Shown piece after piece: positions 17,705 through 25,109 of a stretch of DNA of 64,000 nucleotides. The notes beneath the pieces were generated by a model. That model ran no database searches, was not told the origin of the DNA, and saw only the letters and a list, made by a program, of their open reading frames with translations. The translations under genes were made by a program, and so were the position numbers. The DNA lies in the NCBI GenBank assembly GCA_963921255.3, contig CAWUEW020000001.1, positions 620,001-684,000 of the forward strand, in the 5' to 3' direction. Source of the DNA: JANSYL01 sp963921255. Its GTDB lineage: Bacteria; Pseudomonadota; Alphaproteobacteria; Rhodobacterales; Rhodobacteraceae. Within the stretch, counting starts at the first letter, position 1. Every line of letters begins with the position of its first letter.

Positions 17705-18978
17705 CCTCGCCCTTCCGCCCGGAACACGGAGTCGCCGCCGACCCAGGTTTCCATGACACGGCCCTGCATCCGCTGGCCGTCAAAGGGCGTGTTCTTCGAT
17801 TTCGCCTGCAGCGTGAACCGGTCCAGCACGAAGGGCACATCCGGATCGAACAGAACCAGATCCGCCGGCGCGCCCTCGGACAGGCGTCCGCCCTCCAAAC
17901 CCAGACGCTTGGACGGGTTCAGCGACATGGCGCGGAACAGGCCGGGCAGGTCCATTTCCCCGTTGTGATACAGGCGCAGCGCGGCGGGCAGCAGCGTTTC
18001 CAGGCCGACGGCCCCGCTGGCGGCGGCTTCGAACGGCTGACGTTTTGATTCCTCGTCCTGCGGGGTGTGCATCGAACACAGGATGTCGATCACGCCGTCC
18101 CGCAGCGCGGCCACCATCGCCTGCCGGTCGTCCTCGGACCGCAGCGGCGGCTTGATTTTGAAGAAGGTCCGGTAATCGCCCACATCCAGCTCGTTCAGGG
18201 TCAGATGATGGATCGACACGCCGGCCGTTACGTCCAGACCGGCGGCCTTGGCGCGGGTCAGGGCGGGCAGGGCGGCGGCCGTGGTGATCTGGTCGGCGTG
18301 ATAGCGCGCCCCCGTCATCTCGACGAGGACCAGATCCCGTTCCAGCCCGATGCGTTCCGCCATGGGCGGGGTTGCGGGCAACCCGCGCAGCGCCGCGAAT
18401 TTGCCCGAGGTCACAGCCGCCCCCGCGCTGAGCCCGGGGTCTTGCGGATGCGCGATGATCAGCGCGCCAAGTGACCGGGCGTAGGTCATGCAGCAGGACA
18501 GCACCTTGGTGTCCGCCGTGACCGCATCCCCATCGCTGAAGGCGACGGCCCCGGCATCCAGAAGAAAGCCGATCTCGGTCATCTCGCGTCCGGCCCGCGC
18601 CTTGGTCAGCGCGGCGATAGGCCGGACATTGACCTTGGCGTCGTCCCGCGCGCGGCGGGTGACGAACTCCAGCACTTCGGGCGTATCAATGGGTGTGGCC
18701 GTGTCGGGCCGGGTGATCATCGTGGTCACGCCGCCCGCCGCCGCCGCGCGGCCTGCGGTGCGGAAGCTTTCCTTGTGCCGCTCGCCCGGTTCGCCGACCT
18801 TCACGCCGATATCGACGATGCCGGGGGCCAGGCACAGGCCCCCGCAATCTGTCCCGACCATACGGGCCCCCTCGCCGCGTTCGGCGATGCGCCCGTCTTC
18901 GATCCGCAGCCAGCCAAGCGTTTCGGTGCCGTGGTCCGGGTCGATCAGGCGGGCATTGTGCAAAAGGGCGTTGGTCAT
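17701..18978 (-). CDS. pyrC: Dihydroorotase homologue, probably catalytically inactive (PyrC-prime/PyrX type)
   Basis: 425 residues of the amidohydrolase fold. The zinc-binding His-x-His of dihydroorotases (DxHVHxREPG) is replaced by DIGVKVGEPG at residues 56-65, where both His are lost (Gly58, Lys60). The usual catalytic Asp block (ATDHAPH) reads LCSMHTPQDEE here, so the Asp is absent. Inactive PyrC homologues of this kind bind aspartate carbamoyltransferase in other bacteria such as Pseudomonas, and the operon with pyrB here agrees with that. If so, a true dihydroorotase must be encoded elsewhere. It overlaps plsY and the preceding PH-like gene by 4 bp each. Confidence 0.88.
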   Translation of the reverse strand: MTNALLHNARLIDPDHGTETLGWLRIEDGRIAERGEGARMVGTDCGGLCLAPGIVDIGVKVGEPGERHKESFRTAGRAAAAGGVTTMITRPDTATPIDTPEVLEFVTRRARDDAKVNVRPIAALTKARAGREMTEIGFLLDAGAVAFSDGDAVTADTKVLSCCMTYARSLGALIIAHPQDPGLSAGAAVTSGKFAALRGLPATPPMAERIGLERDLVLVEMTGARYHADQITTAAALPALTRAKAAGLDVTAGVSIHHLTLNELDVGDYRTFFKIKPPLRSEDDRQAMVAALRDGVIDILCSMHTPQDEESKRQPFEAAASGAVGLETLLPAALRLYHNGEMDLPGLFRAMSLNPSKRLGLEGGRLSEGAPADLVLFDPDVPFVLDRFTLQAKSKNTPFDGQRMQGRVMETWVGGDSVFRAEGRG

Positions 18979-19586
18979 GTCGTCTGTCTGCCTTCGCGCG
19001 GGGCCCGGCGCAAGGCGCGCTGTTGGTCTCGGATCATCGAAAACACCGCCCGGGCGTCGGGAAGGCGGTGCAAGCCGGTGCCGATCTGGTGGACGGCCAT
19101 GCCCATCCCCCCCGGCCCCGGGCGCCGCGACGTGCGGTAGCCAAGCGGTTCTTCGACCTTGAACAGAACCGATCCCGGCGCGCCGTCCACAAGGTCAAGG
19201 TCGATGATCTGCGCGATGTCAAAGCTGTCGAGCCGACGTTTGCCAAGCACGTCGCGCGCGACAAAGATCTGGCGGGTGCTGACCGAATACCAGGTGTGGC
19301 GCCGCACGCGGTCGTCCCAGATGAGCCGCCCGAATGCCATGAACAGGCCGATCGCCAGAAAGGGCAGGCCGAACAGGGGGAACAGAAACAGCGGCAAGGG
19401 GGCGTCGCTGCCGAGGATCATTGCGAAACTGCCGGCCATCCAGAACAGGGCAAAGGCGGCGAAGAAGATCCCGAACAACGTGACCCCGTTCAAGGCGTCG
19501 GACCAGTTGATGCCGGGCACGGGCTGACCCTGCCAGAGGATGTACTCCCCCTCGGCCAGCAATCCGTCCCACCCGTCCCCCGTCAT
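18975..19586 (-). CDS. Membrane protein, PH-like fold (pyr operon, third unknown)
   Basis: 203 residues. A short N-terminal part (LAEGEYILWQGQPVPG) precedes two membrane helices (about 33-58 and 66-88) and a soluble domain with YSVSTRQIFVARDVLGKRRL and DIAQIIDLDLVDGAPGSVLF, the pattern of bacterial membrane-bound PH domains. The opening GEYILWQGQP, meaning a lead strand before the helices, is also typical of these. The function is unknown. It overlaps the genes on both sides by 4 bp, so it is tightly coupled to pyrC-like synthesis. Confidence 0.78.
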   Translation of the reverse strand: MTGDGWDGLLAEGEYILWQGQPVPGINWSDALNGVTLFGIFFAAFALFWMAGSFAMILGSDAPLPLFLFPLFGLPFLAIGLFMAFGRLIWDDRVRRHTWYSVSTRQIFVARDVLGKRRLDSFDIAQIIDLDLVDGAPGSVLFKVEEPLGYRTSRRPGPGGMGMAVHQIGTGLHRLPDARAVFSMIRDQQRALRRAPREGRQTT

Positions 19587-20035
19587 CCCAGGGCCTCTTT
19601 CGCGCGGTCGATCTGGTCCTTCACCTCTTTCGGCGCGGCCTGATACTTCAAAAGGTGCTTGTCACCGGTCACAGTCACGATCTGCACAGCCGACAGGATC
19701 GTGTTGACCGCCGCGACATTGTCCAGGGCGATGACACGGGTGCCGGGCCCCAGGACGCGGCGGTTCGTCAGATCCCATCGCATCTTGGTCTCGTCCGATG
19801 CGAGGTAAAGCGCCCGCACCGCGACGGCGGCCAGACCGCCCACCGCCCCTGTCCAGACAAAGGGATTGCCCATGATCCACAGCACCGCCATGCCAAACGC
19901 CATGGCAAAGGCCGCGATCCAGGCATGTTCGCGCCAATAAGTCGGGCGGTCCGAGGCAAATTGCGCCAAGACCCGCTCGCCCTCCTGCAGGTCGGTGGTC
20001 GGGGTAAAGCTTGTGCGGGTTGCGGTCGGGTCCAT
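19583..20035 (-). CDS. Membrane protein, PH-like fold (pyr operon, second unknown)
   Basis: 150 residues. LQEGERVLAQFASDRPTYWREH leads into two membrane helices (about 38-75), then a PH-like domain (RWDLTNRRVLGPGTRVIALDNVAAVNTILSAVQIV split over 84-120; TGDKHLLKYQAA). It resembles the neighbour at 18975 in order of parts, and the two may pair. The stop overlaps the start of that neighbour; the start overlaps the stop of the gene before. No function is known to me. Confidence 0.78.
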   Translation of the reverse strand: MDPTATRTSFTPTTDLQEGERVLAQFASDRPTYWREHAWIAAFAMAFGMAVLWIMGNPFVWTGAVGGLAAVAVRALYLASDETKMRWDLTNRRVLGPGTRVIALDNVAAVNTILSAVQIVTVTGDKHLLKYQAAPKEVKDQIDRAKEALG

Positions 20036-20544
20036 CAGGTCACCACCAGGATAAGAAGGGACAGAACAGCCACGAGGAGCATCAGGATCAGGAAGGCCGG
20101 GGGCGCCTTGCGCGGGGCGGGCGGCGGCGGCGCTGGCGCGTCGGGGGCGGACGCGGTGACCTCGGTCTTGGGCAATGCCGCGGAATGGTCCGGCTGAACC
20201 ACGGGCAGTGTTGCAACCAGGGTCACATCGGCCCCCGGGGCGGGGTCCGATGGAAGGGCCGTGTCCGGCACCAGCAGGACCGACCCCGACAGCGCATCCA
20301 GCCGCAACCGGTCGGACGCAGGGATGGCTTCGGTCGCGAAAGCCAGCGCGATGTAATCGCTCAGCGCCATGTCATCGAGGTCTTTGACCGGGAACATCTC
20401 GATCGTGTCGGTATCCAGCGCATCGACCCGCAGCCAGGCCGCGAGGTCAGGCAGATCGGCCGCATCGCCTTGGGCACGGGTCAGATGGGTGCGCCGCACG
20501 TCGCTCTCGGTGTTGAGCGCGAAAATGTGCAGCGCCTGGCTCAA
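20035..20544 (-). CDS. Tail-anchored protein of unknown function (pyr operon, first unknown)
   Basis: 169 residues. The N-terminal 110 residues form a soluble alpha/beta domain (MSQALHIFALNTESDVRRTH; MFPVKDLDDMALSDYIALAF), followed by a proline- and alanine-rich linker (about 125-145) and a C-terminal membrane helix (FLILMLLVAVLSLLILVVT) that would leave the domain in the cytoplasm. It overlaps pyrB by 4 bp. I do not recognise the family; operon position suggests it acts with the two PH-like proteins. Confidence 0.75.
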   Translation of the reverse strand: MSQALHIFALNTESDVRRTHLTRAQGDAADLPDLAAWLRVDALDTDTIEMFPVKDLDDMALSDYIALAFATEAIPASDRLRLDALSGSVLLVPDTALPSDPAPGADVTLVATLPVVQPDHSAALPKTEVTASAPDAPAPPPPAPRKAPPAFLILMLLVAVLSLLILVVT

Positions 20545-21488
20545 CCCGAGACCTCGCGGCGTGTGGTCAGGTTTTCGGCCAGAAGCTCCATTGCGGCCAT
20601 GCGGACGGCAACACCCATTTCGACCTGCTCCTGAATGACGGACCGGTTGATGTCATCGGCGATCGTGCCGTCGATCTCGACCCCGCGGTTCATCGGCCCG
20701 GGATGCATCACGATGGCGTCGTCCTTGGCATGGGCCAGCTTTTCGGCGTTCAGACCGAAGCGGTGGAAGTATTCCCGCTCGGACGGGATGAAGGCGCCGT
20801 CCATGCGTTCCTTCTGGAGCCGCAGCATCATCACGACGTCGGCGCCCTTCAGACCCTCGGCCATATCGTCATAAACCTCGACCCCCCACTCGGCGGCGCC
20901 CGAGGGCATCAAGGTCGGCGGTCCGATCAGCCGCACCCGGTTTTCCATTTTGCCCAGAAGGAAGATGTTCGACCGGGCCACGCGGCTGTGGGCGATGTCG
21001 CCGCAAATCGCGATGGTCAGCCGGTGCAGCCGTCCCTTGGCGCGCCGGATCGTCAGCGCATCAAGCAACGCCTGCGTGGGGTGTTCGTGCCGCCCGTCGC
21101 CCGCGTTCAGGACGGCGCAATTCACCTTGTCGGCCAGCAGCTTGACCGCACCGGAATGCGGATGGCGCACCACCAGCAGATCGGGGTGCATCGCGTTCAG
21201 CGTCAGGGCCGTGTCGATCAGGGTTTCGCCCTTCTTCAGGGAACTGGCCGCCATGGCCATGTTCATCACATCGGCGCCCAGGCGTTTGCCCGCGATCTCG
21301 AAGCTGGCCTGCGTGCGGGTCGACGCCTCGAAAAACATGTTGATCTGGGTCAGGCCCTTGAGGGGCTCGCCATGGTCGCGGCTCCCGCGCTCGGCTTCGG
21401 CGTGGATGTTGGCGCGGTCCAAAAGCGTTGTGATTTCGACCGGATGCAGGTCTTCAATGCCCAAGAGATGGGTCTGGGTAAAACTCAT
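20541..21488 (-). CDS. pyrB: Aspartate carbamoyltransferase catalytic subunit
   Basis: 315 residues. Carbamoyl-phosphate binding FFEASTRTQASFE (about 52-64), GDGRHEHPTQALLDALT (about 130-146), the aspartate domain block MMLRLQKERM and the C-terminal MHPGPMNRGVEI are all present. It makes N-carbamoyl-aspartate in pyrimidine synthesis. The start is set at MSFTQTHLLGIEDL, the family N-terminus. It heads an operon of six genes running to plsY with 4-bp or 1-bp overlaps. No regulatory pyrI subunit is present, which fits the PyrB/PyrC-prime type of complex. Confidence 0.95.
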   Translation of the reverse strand: MSFTQTHLLGIEDLHPVEITTLLDRANIHAEAERGSRDHGEPLKGLTQINMFFEASTRTQASFEIAGKRLGADVMNMAMAASSLKKGETLIDTALTLNAMHPDLLVVRHPHSGAVKLLADKVNCAVLNAGDGRHEHPTQALLDALTIRRAKGRLHRLTIAICGDIAHSRVARSNIFLLGKMENRVRLIGPPTLMPSGAAEWGVEVYDDMAEGLKGADVVMMLRLQKERMDGAFIPSEREYFHRFGLNAEKLAHAKDDAIVMHPGPMNRGVEIDGTIADDINRSVIQEQVEMGVAVRMAAMELLAENLTTRREVSG

Positions 21489-21597
21489 ATCCGGTCCCCG
21501 ATCGCGACGCTCAGGCCTTATAGGGGCCGAGGGGGCAGGGCGTCCAGAGGCCTGTCTTGCATTGCCGTTGTCGCCCGCGCCGCCTAGCTTGGGCGGC

Positions 21598-22410
21598 ATG
21601 AGTGATGACCTGAGTCCCCATGACGCGCTGGCCCTGTTGGCCTGGCAGGTGGAGTTGGGCGCGGATGAAGCCATGACCGACGCGCCGGTCGACCGTTTCG
21701 CGCTGGAGGCGGCCCCGAAACCGGCCGCGCCGGCGGCACCCGCGCCCGCGCCTGCGCCCGGAGCCGCGCCTGTCGCGCCTGCGCCGCTGGCAGCTGATGC
21801 TGTGGACGCGACCGAGGTTGCGCGCGCCGCTGCCGCGTCGGCCATGGACCTGGACGGGCTGCGGCAGGCGATGGAGGGGTTCGCCCATTGCCCCTTGCGC
21901 GACACCGCGCGGCAATTGGTGTTTTCCGATGGCAATCCCGCCGCGCGCGTCATGATCGTGGGCGAGGCCCCGGGCCGGCAGGAGGATCAGGAGGGCAAGC
22001 CCTTTGTCGGGCGGGCCGGTCAGCTTTTGGACCGGATGCTGGCCGCCATCGATCTTTCGCGCAGCGCCGAGGCGCCGGATGCGTCCGTCTATATCACCAA
22101 CATGCTGCCCTGGCGGCCGCCGCAGAACCGCGATCCGACGGCCGAGGAGATGTCGATGCTTGGCCCGTTCGTGCGTCGCCATATCGAACTGGCGCAGCCC
22201 GAGGTGCTGATCCTGATGGGCAACTACGCCTGTCAGGGTCTGATCGGCAAACGTGGCATCACACGGCTGCGCGGGGACTGGTCCGAGGTTCTGGGCCGTC
22301 CCGCGATCCCGATGTTCCATCCGGCCTACCTGCTGCGCAAGCCGCATGAAAAGGCAAAGGCCTGGGCCGATCTGTTGGCCGTGAAGGCCAAGCTCAGGGG
22401 GGATGTCTGA
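21598..22410 (+). CDS. Uracil-DNA glycosylase, type 4-like
   Basis: 270 residues. Residues about 35-85 are an Ala/Pro-rich linker after a short N-terminal helix. The catalytic domain shows VMIVGEAPGRQEDQEGKPFV (GEAPG motif), GRAGQLLD, YITNMLPWRPPQNRDPT and the second active-site loop MFHPAYLLRKP with His. These are the marks of family 4/SPO1-type uracil-DNA glycosylases, which remove uracil from deaminated DNA. Family 4 enzymes hold a 4Fe-4S cluster; HCPL and YACQG supply candidate cysteines. The stop overlaps the start of the next gene (ATGA). Confidence 0.9.
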   Translation: MSDDLSPHDALALLAWQVELGADEAMTDAPVDRFALEAAPKPAAPAAPAPAPAPGAAPVAPAPLAADAVDATEVARAAAASAMDLDGLRQAMEGFAHCPLRDTARQLVFSDGNPAARVMIVGEAPGRQEDQEGKPFVGRAGQLLDRMLAAIDLSRSAEAPDASVYITNMLPWRPPQNRDPTAEEMSMLGPFVRRHIELAQPEVLILMGNYACQGLIGKRGITRLRGDWSEVLGRPAIPMFHPAYLLRKPHEKAKAWADLLAVKAKLRGDV

Positions 22411-22985
22411 TGCGCGCTTTGGTGATGTGTCTCGGTCTTGGCTGTGCCGCCCCCGTGGCGGCGCAGGACATGTCGGGCGCAATTGATTTCGACGCGCTGT
22501 TCGCGGCGCATGCCGATGCGGTGACCGAGGTGATGTCGCCGCAGAACGGAACCAGCCGCCGTCAGCTTGAGATGCCGGGTGGTATTCTGGTTTGGGCCGA
22601 TGGGATGGATGGGGCGTGGCGCTATTCCGCGATGGACACGGGCCAAACCGGCGTGACCTGCCTGTGGGACGCCTACACGGACCTGGCCGTGATGCACCAA
22701 ACCTGCCCCACCTTCCTGACCGAGGACGGCGCCGCGCAGCTGGAGGTCTATCGCCGGCAGATCGGTGACTTCATCGCCGCAAACACCTTTCCCCCGGTCC
22801 CTGTGGAGGCCTTCTGGTCCCATTGGGAGGCGGCGATTGCCCCCGACCCCGCGTTGGACTGCGCCGCCCTGATGACGGCCGAGAATGGGCAGATGATTTC
22901 GACCCTTCTGGGCACGCAGTTCGCGCCAGTGGTCAGTGAAATCCTGTCCGAGCAACGTTTGCCCGTCGCAACCCCCTGTTTCTAG
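22410..22985 (+). CDS. Secreted protein of unknown function
   Basis: 191 residues. A Sec signal (MRALVMCLGLGCAAPVAAQD) predicts cleavage after AAQ or AQD, near residue 20. The mature part has Cys residues in CLWDAY, TCPTF, DCAAL and the C-terminal PCF, so disulfides in the periplasm are likely. No known domain is seen. It overlaps the glycosylase gene by 3 bp and precedes moaB by 18 bp. Confidence 0.72.
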   Translation: MRALVMCLGLGCAAPVAAQDMSGAIDFDALFAAHADAVTEVMSPQNGTSRRQLEMPGGILVWADGMDGAWRYSAMDTGQTGVTCLWDAYTDLAVMHQTCPTFLTEDGAAQLEVYRRQIGDFIAANTFPPVPVEAFWSHWEAAIAPDPALDCAALMTAENGQMISTLLGTQFAPVVSEILSEQRLPVATPCF

Positions 22986-23003
22986 AAGGAGCGCGCCGCG
23001 CCC

Positions 23004-23546
23004 ATGTCCCGTATCGACGAAAGCCGTCCCTTTCACCCCTGCCGCATCGCTGTCCTGGCCGTGTCAGACACGCGCAGCCTGGCCGATGACACATCCGGCG
23101 ACGTGCTGGTCGCGCGGTTGACGGATGCCGGGCACAGTCTGGCCGCGCGGCACATTCTGCGCGATGACCGCGCGGCGATTGCCGACCAATTGCGCGCGTG
23201 GGTGGCCGACCCGGAGATTGACGTGATCCTGACCACGGGCGGCACCGGGCTGACCGGGCGGGATGTCACGGTCGAAGCGCATCGCGACGTGTATGAAAAG
23301 GAAATCGACGCGTTCGGGACGGTCTTCACGATGGTGTCGATGCAGAAAATCGGCACCTCCGCCGTGCAATCCCGTGCGACGGGCGGAGTGGCGGGGGGCA
23401 CCTACCTGTTTGCGCTGCCGGGGTCGTCGGGGGCCTGCAAGGATGCGTGGGACGACATCCTCGTCTACCAGCTGGATTATCGCCACCGTCCCTGCAATTT
23501 CGTCGAGATCATGCCGCGTCTGGATGAACATTTGCGCCGGAAGTAA
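23004..23546 (+). CDS. moaB: Molybdenum cofactor biosynthesis protein B
   Basis: 180 residues, MogA/MoaB fold. TTGGTGLTGRDVTVEA (residues about 76-91), CRIAVLAVSDTRSLADDTSG and a C-terminal YLFALPGSSGACKDAWDDIL are the family blocks that bind molybdopterin and ATP for adenylylation. A ribosome site AGAAGGAG precedes the ATG at 23004. Supports the molybdenum enzymes of the cell, with moaDE at 9.3 kb. Confidence 0.93.
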   Translation: MSRIDESRPFHPCRIAVLAVSDTRSLADDTSGDVLVARLTDAGHSLAARHILRDDRAAIADQLRAWVADPEIDVILTTGGTGLTGRDVTVEAHRDVYEKEIDAFGTVFTMVSMQKIGTSAVQSRATGGVAGGTYLFALPGSSGACKDAWDDILVYQLDYRHRPCNFVEIMPRLDEHLRRK

Positions 23547-23651
23547 TTTTTTTCGACGGACATCACGATCTGCGGCGTGAAACACCCGAGACTTGGCGTT
23601 TCGGGCGGCACACCTACCTTAGCGTCAGCCAGCACCAGAGGGTTCCATAGG

Positions 23652-25106
23652 ATGAGATTCTTCAGTCGCGCCTTGATTGGCCTGTTCCTGACCGCCGCCA
23701 CGGTCGGGCTTCTGGCGCTTGCGGGCAATACCGTCTGGTCGGCGCTGCAAGACAGTTGGGCCGAGGAAGGGCGCCCGCCCTCGACGCGCGAACGCGTGTT
23801 CTCGGCCGAAGTGGCCACCGTTTCGGTTGGTCCGGAAACCCCCGTTTTGACGGCGTTTGGCGAGATTCGCTCGCGCCGCACGCTGGAATTGCGCGCCCTC
23901 GCGGAGGGCACGGTGGTGGAACTGGCCCCCGGTGTCGAAGAGGGGGGAACGGTGCGCGCGGGCCAGCTTCTTCTGCGCTTGGATGCGGCGGAAGCAGAGG
24001 CAAGCCTTGCCACCGCTGAAACAGATATGCGCGACGCCGAGAACGAACTGGCCGAGGCGACGCGCGCCTTGGATCTGGCCCGCGACGATGTTGCCGCCGC
24101 ACAGGCCCAGGCCGATCTGCGCGCCCGGGCTTTGACCCGGCAGCAGGACCTGGCCGATCGTGGGGTCGGCAGTGCGTCGGCGGTGGAAACCGCCGAACTG
24201 GCTGCGGCCACGGCGAACCAATCGGTCATTTCGCGGCGTCAGGCCCTGGCCAATGCCGAGGCGCGGGTGGGCAGCGCCGAGATTGCCGTCGACCGCCGCG
24301 CCATCGCCTTGGCCGAAGCCGAACGGCGGCTGTCAGACACCATGCTCTACGCCGCCTTTGACGGGGTGCTCAGTGACGTGGACATCGCCGAGGGCCGCCG
24401 GGTGAATCGCAACGAACAGGTTGCGCAGCTGATTGATCCCGACGCGTTGGAGGTGGCGTTCCGTATCTCGACCGCACAATACGCGCGCCTTCTGGATGAG
24501 GCGGGCACGCTGCCCAAGGCGCCGGTGCGTGTGATCCTGGATGTGTTCGGGATGGATATGGTGGCCCAGGCCGTTCTGGTGCGCGAATCCGGTTCCGTTC
24601 AGGAGGGCCAATCGGGCCGCTTGCTGTTTGCACGCATCGACGCGCCGCGCGGGCTGCGCGTGGGCGATTTCGTCCGCGTGGAACTGGAAGAACCGGAATT
24701 GCGCTTTGTCGCACGCTTGCCGTCAACGGCCTATGGGTCGGATGGTCAGGTCCTGCTTCTGGGGGATGAAAACCGGCTGGAGGCGATGGATGTGGAGTTG
24801 CTGCGCCGCCAGGGGGATGACGTTCTGGTGCGCGCGCGCGGATTGGATGGGCGCGACATCGTGCTGGCGCGCACGCCCGTTCTGGGAGACGGCATCCGGA
24901 TCAACCCCGTGCGCGACACCGATGCCCCCCCGGCCGAGCCGGAAACCATCGCGCTGGATGACGACCGCCGCGCGCGGTTGATTGCCTTTGTCGAAGGCAA
25001 CGGGTTCATCCCGGATGATGTCAAAACCCGCTTGCTCAACCAACTCAACCAGGAGGCGGTCCCCGCTCAGGTGGTGGCGCGGCTCGAAAGCCGGATGGGG
25101 AGTTAA
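23652..25106 (+). CDS. RND efflux periplasmic adaptor subunit (membrane fusion protein)
   Basis: 484 residues. An N-terminal membrane anchor (residues about 7-28) is followed by a lipoyl-like half (GEIRSRRTLELRALAEGTVVELAPGVEEGG), a long coiled-coil hairpin (about 110-200, rich in Ala, Glu, Arg), the second lipoyl half (YAAFDGVLSDVDIAEGRRVN) and beta-barrel domains. It links the inner-membrane RND pump to an outer-membrane channel. The permease follows after 3 bp. No outer-membrane factor is nearby, so a TolC encoded elsewhere is presumably used. Confidence 0.9.
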   Translation: MRFFSRALIGLFLTAATVGLLALAGNTVWSALQDSWAEEGRPPSTRERVFSAEVATVSVGPETPVLTAFGEIRSRRTLELRALAEGTVVELAPGVEEGGTVRAGQLLLRLDAAEAEASLATAETDMRDAENELAEATRALDLARDDVAAAQAQADLRARALTRQQDLADRGVGSASAVETAELAAATANQSVISRRQALANAEARVGSAEIAVDRRAIALAEAERRLSDTMLYAAFDGVLSDVDIAEGRRVNRNEQVAQLIDPDALEVAFRISTAQYARLLDEAGTLPKAPVRVILDVFGMDMVAQAVLVRESGSVQEGQSGRLLFARIDAPRGLRVGDFVRVELEEPELRFVARLPSTAYGSDGQVLLLGDENRLEAMDVELLRRQGDDVLVRARGLDGRDIVLARTPVLGDGIRINPVRDTDAPPAEPETIALDDDRRARLIAFVEGNGFIPDDVKTRLLNQLNQEAVPAQVVARLESRMGS

Positions 25107-25109
25107 GCG

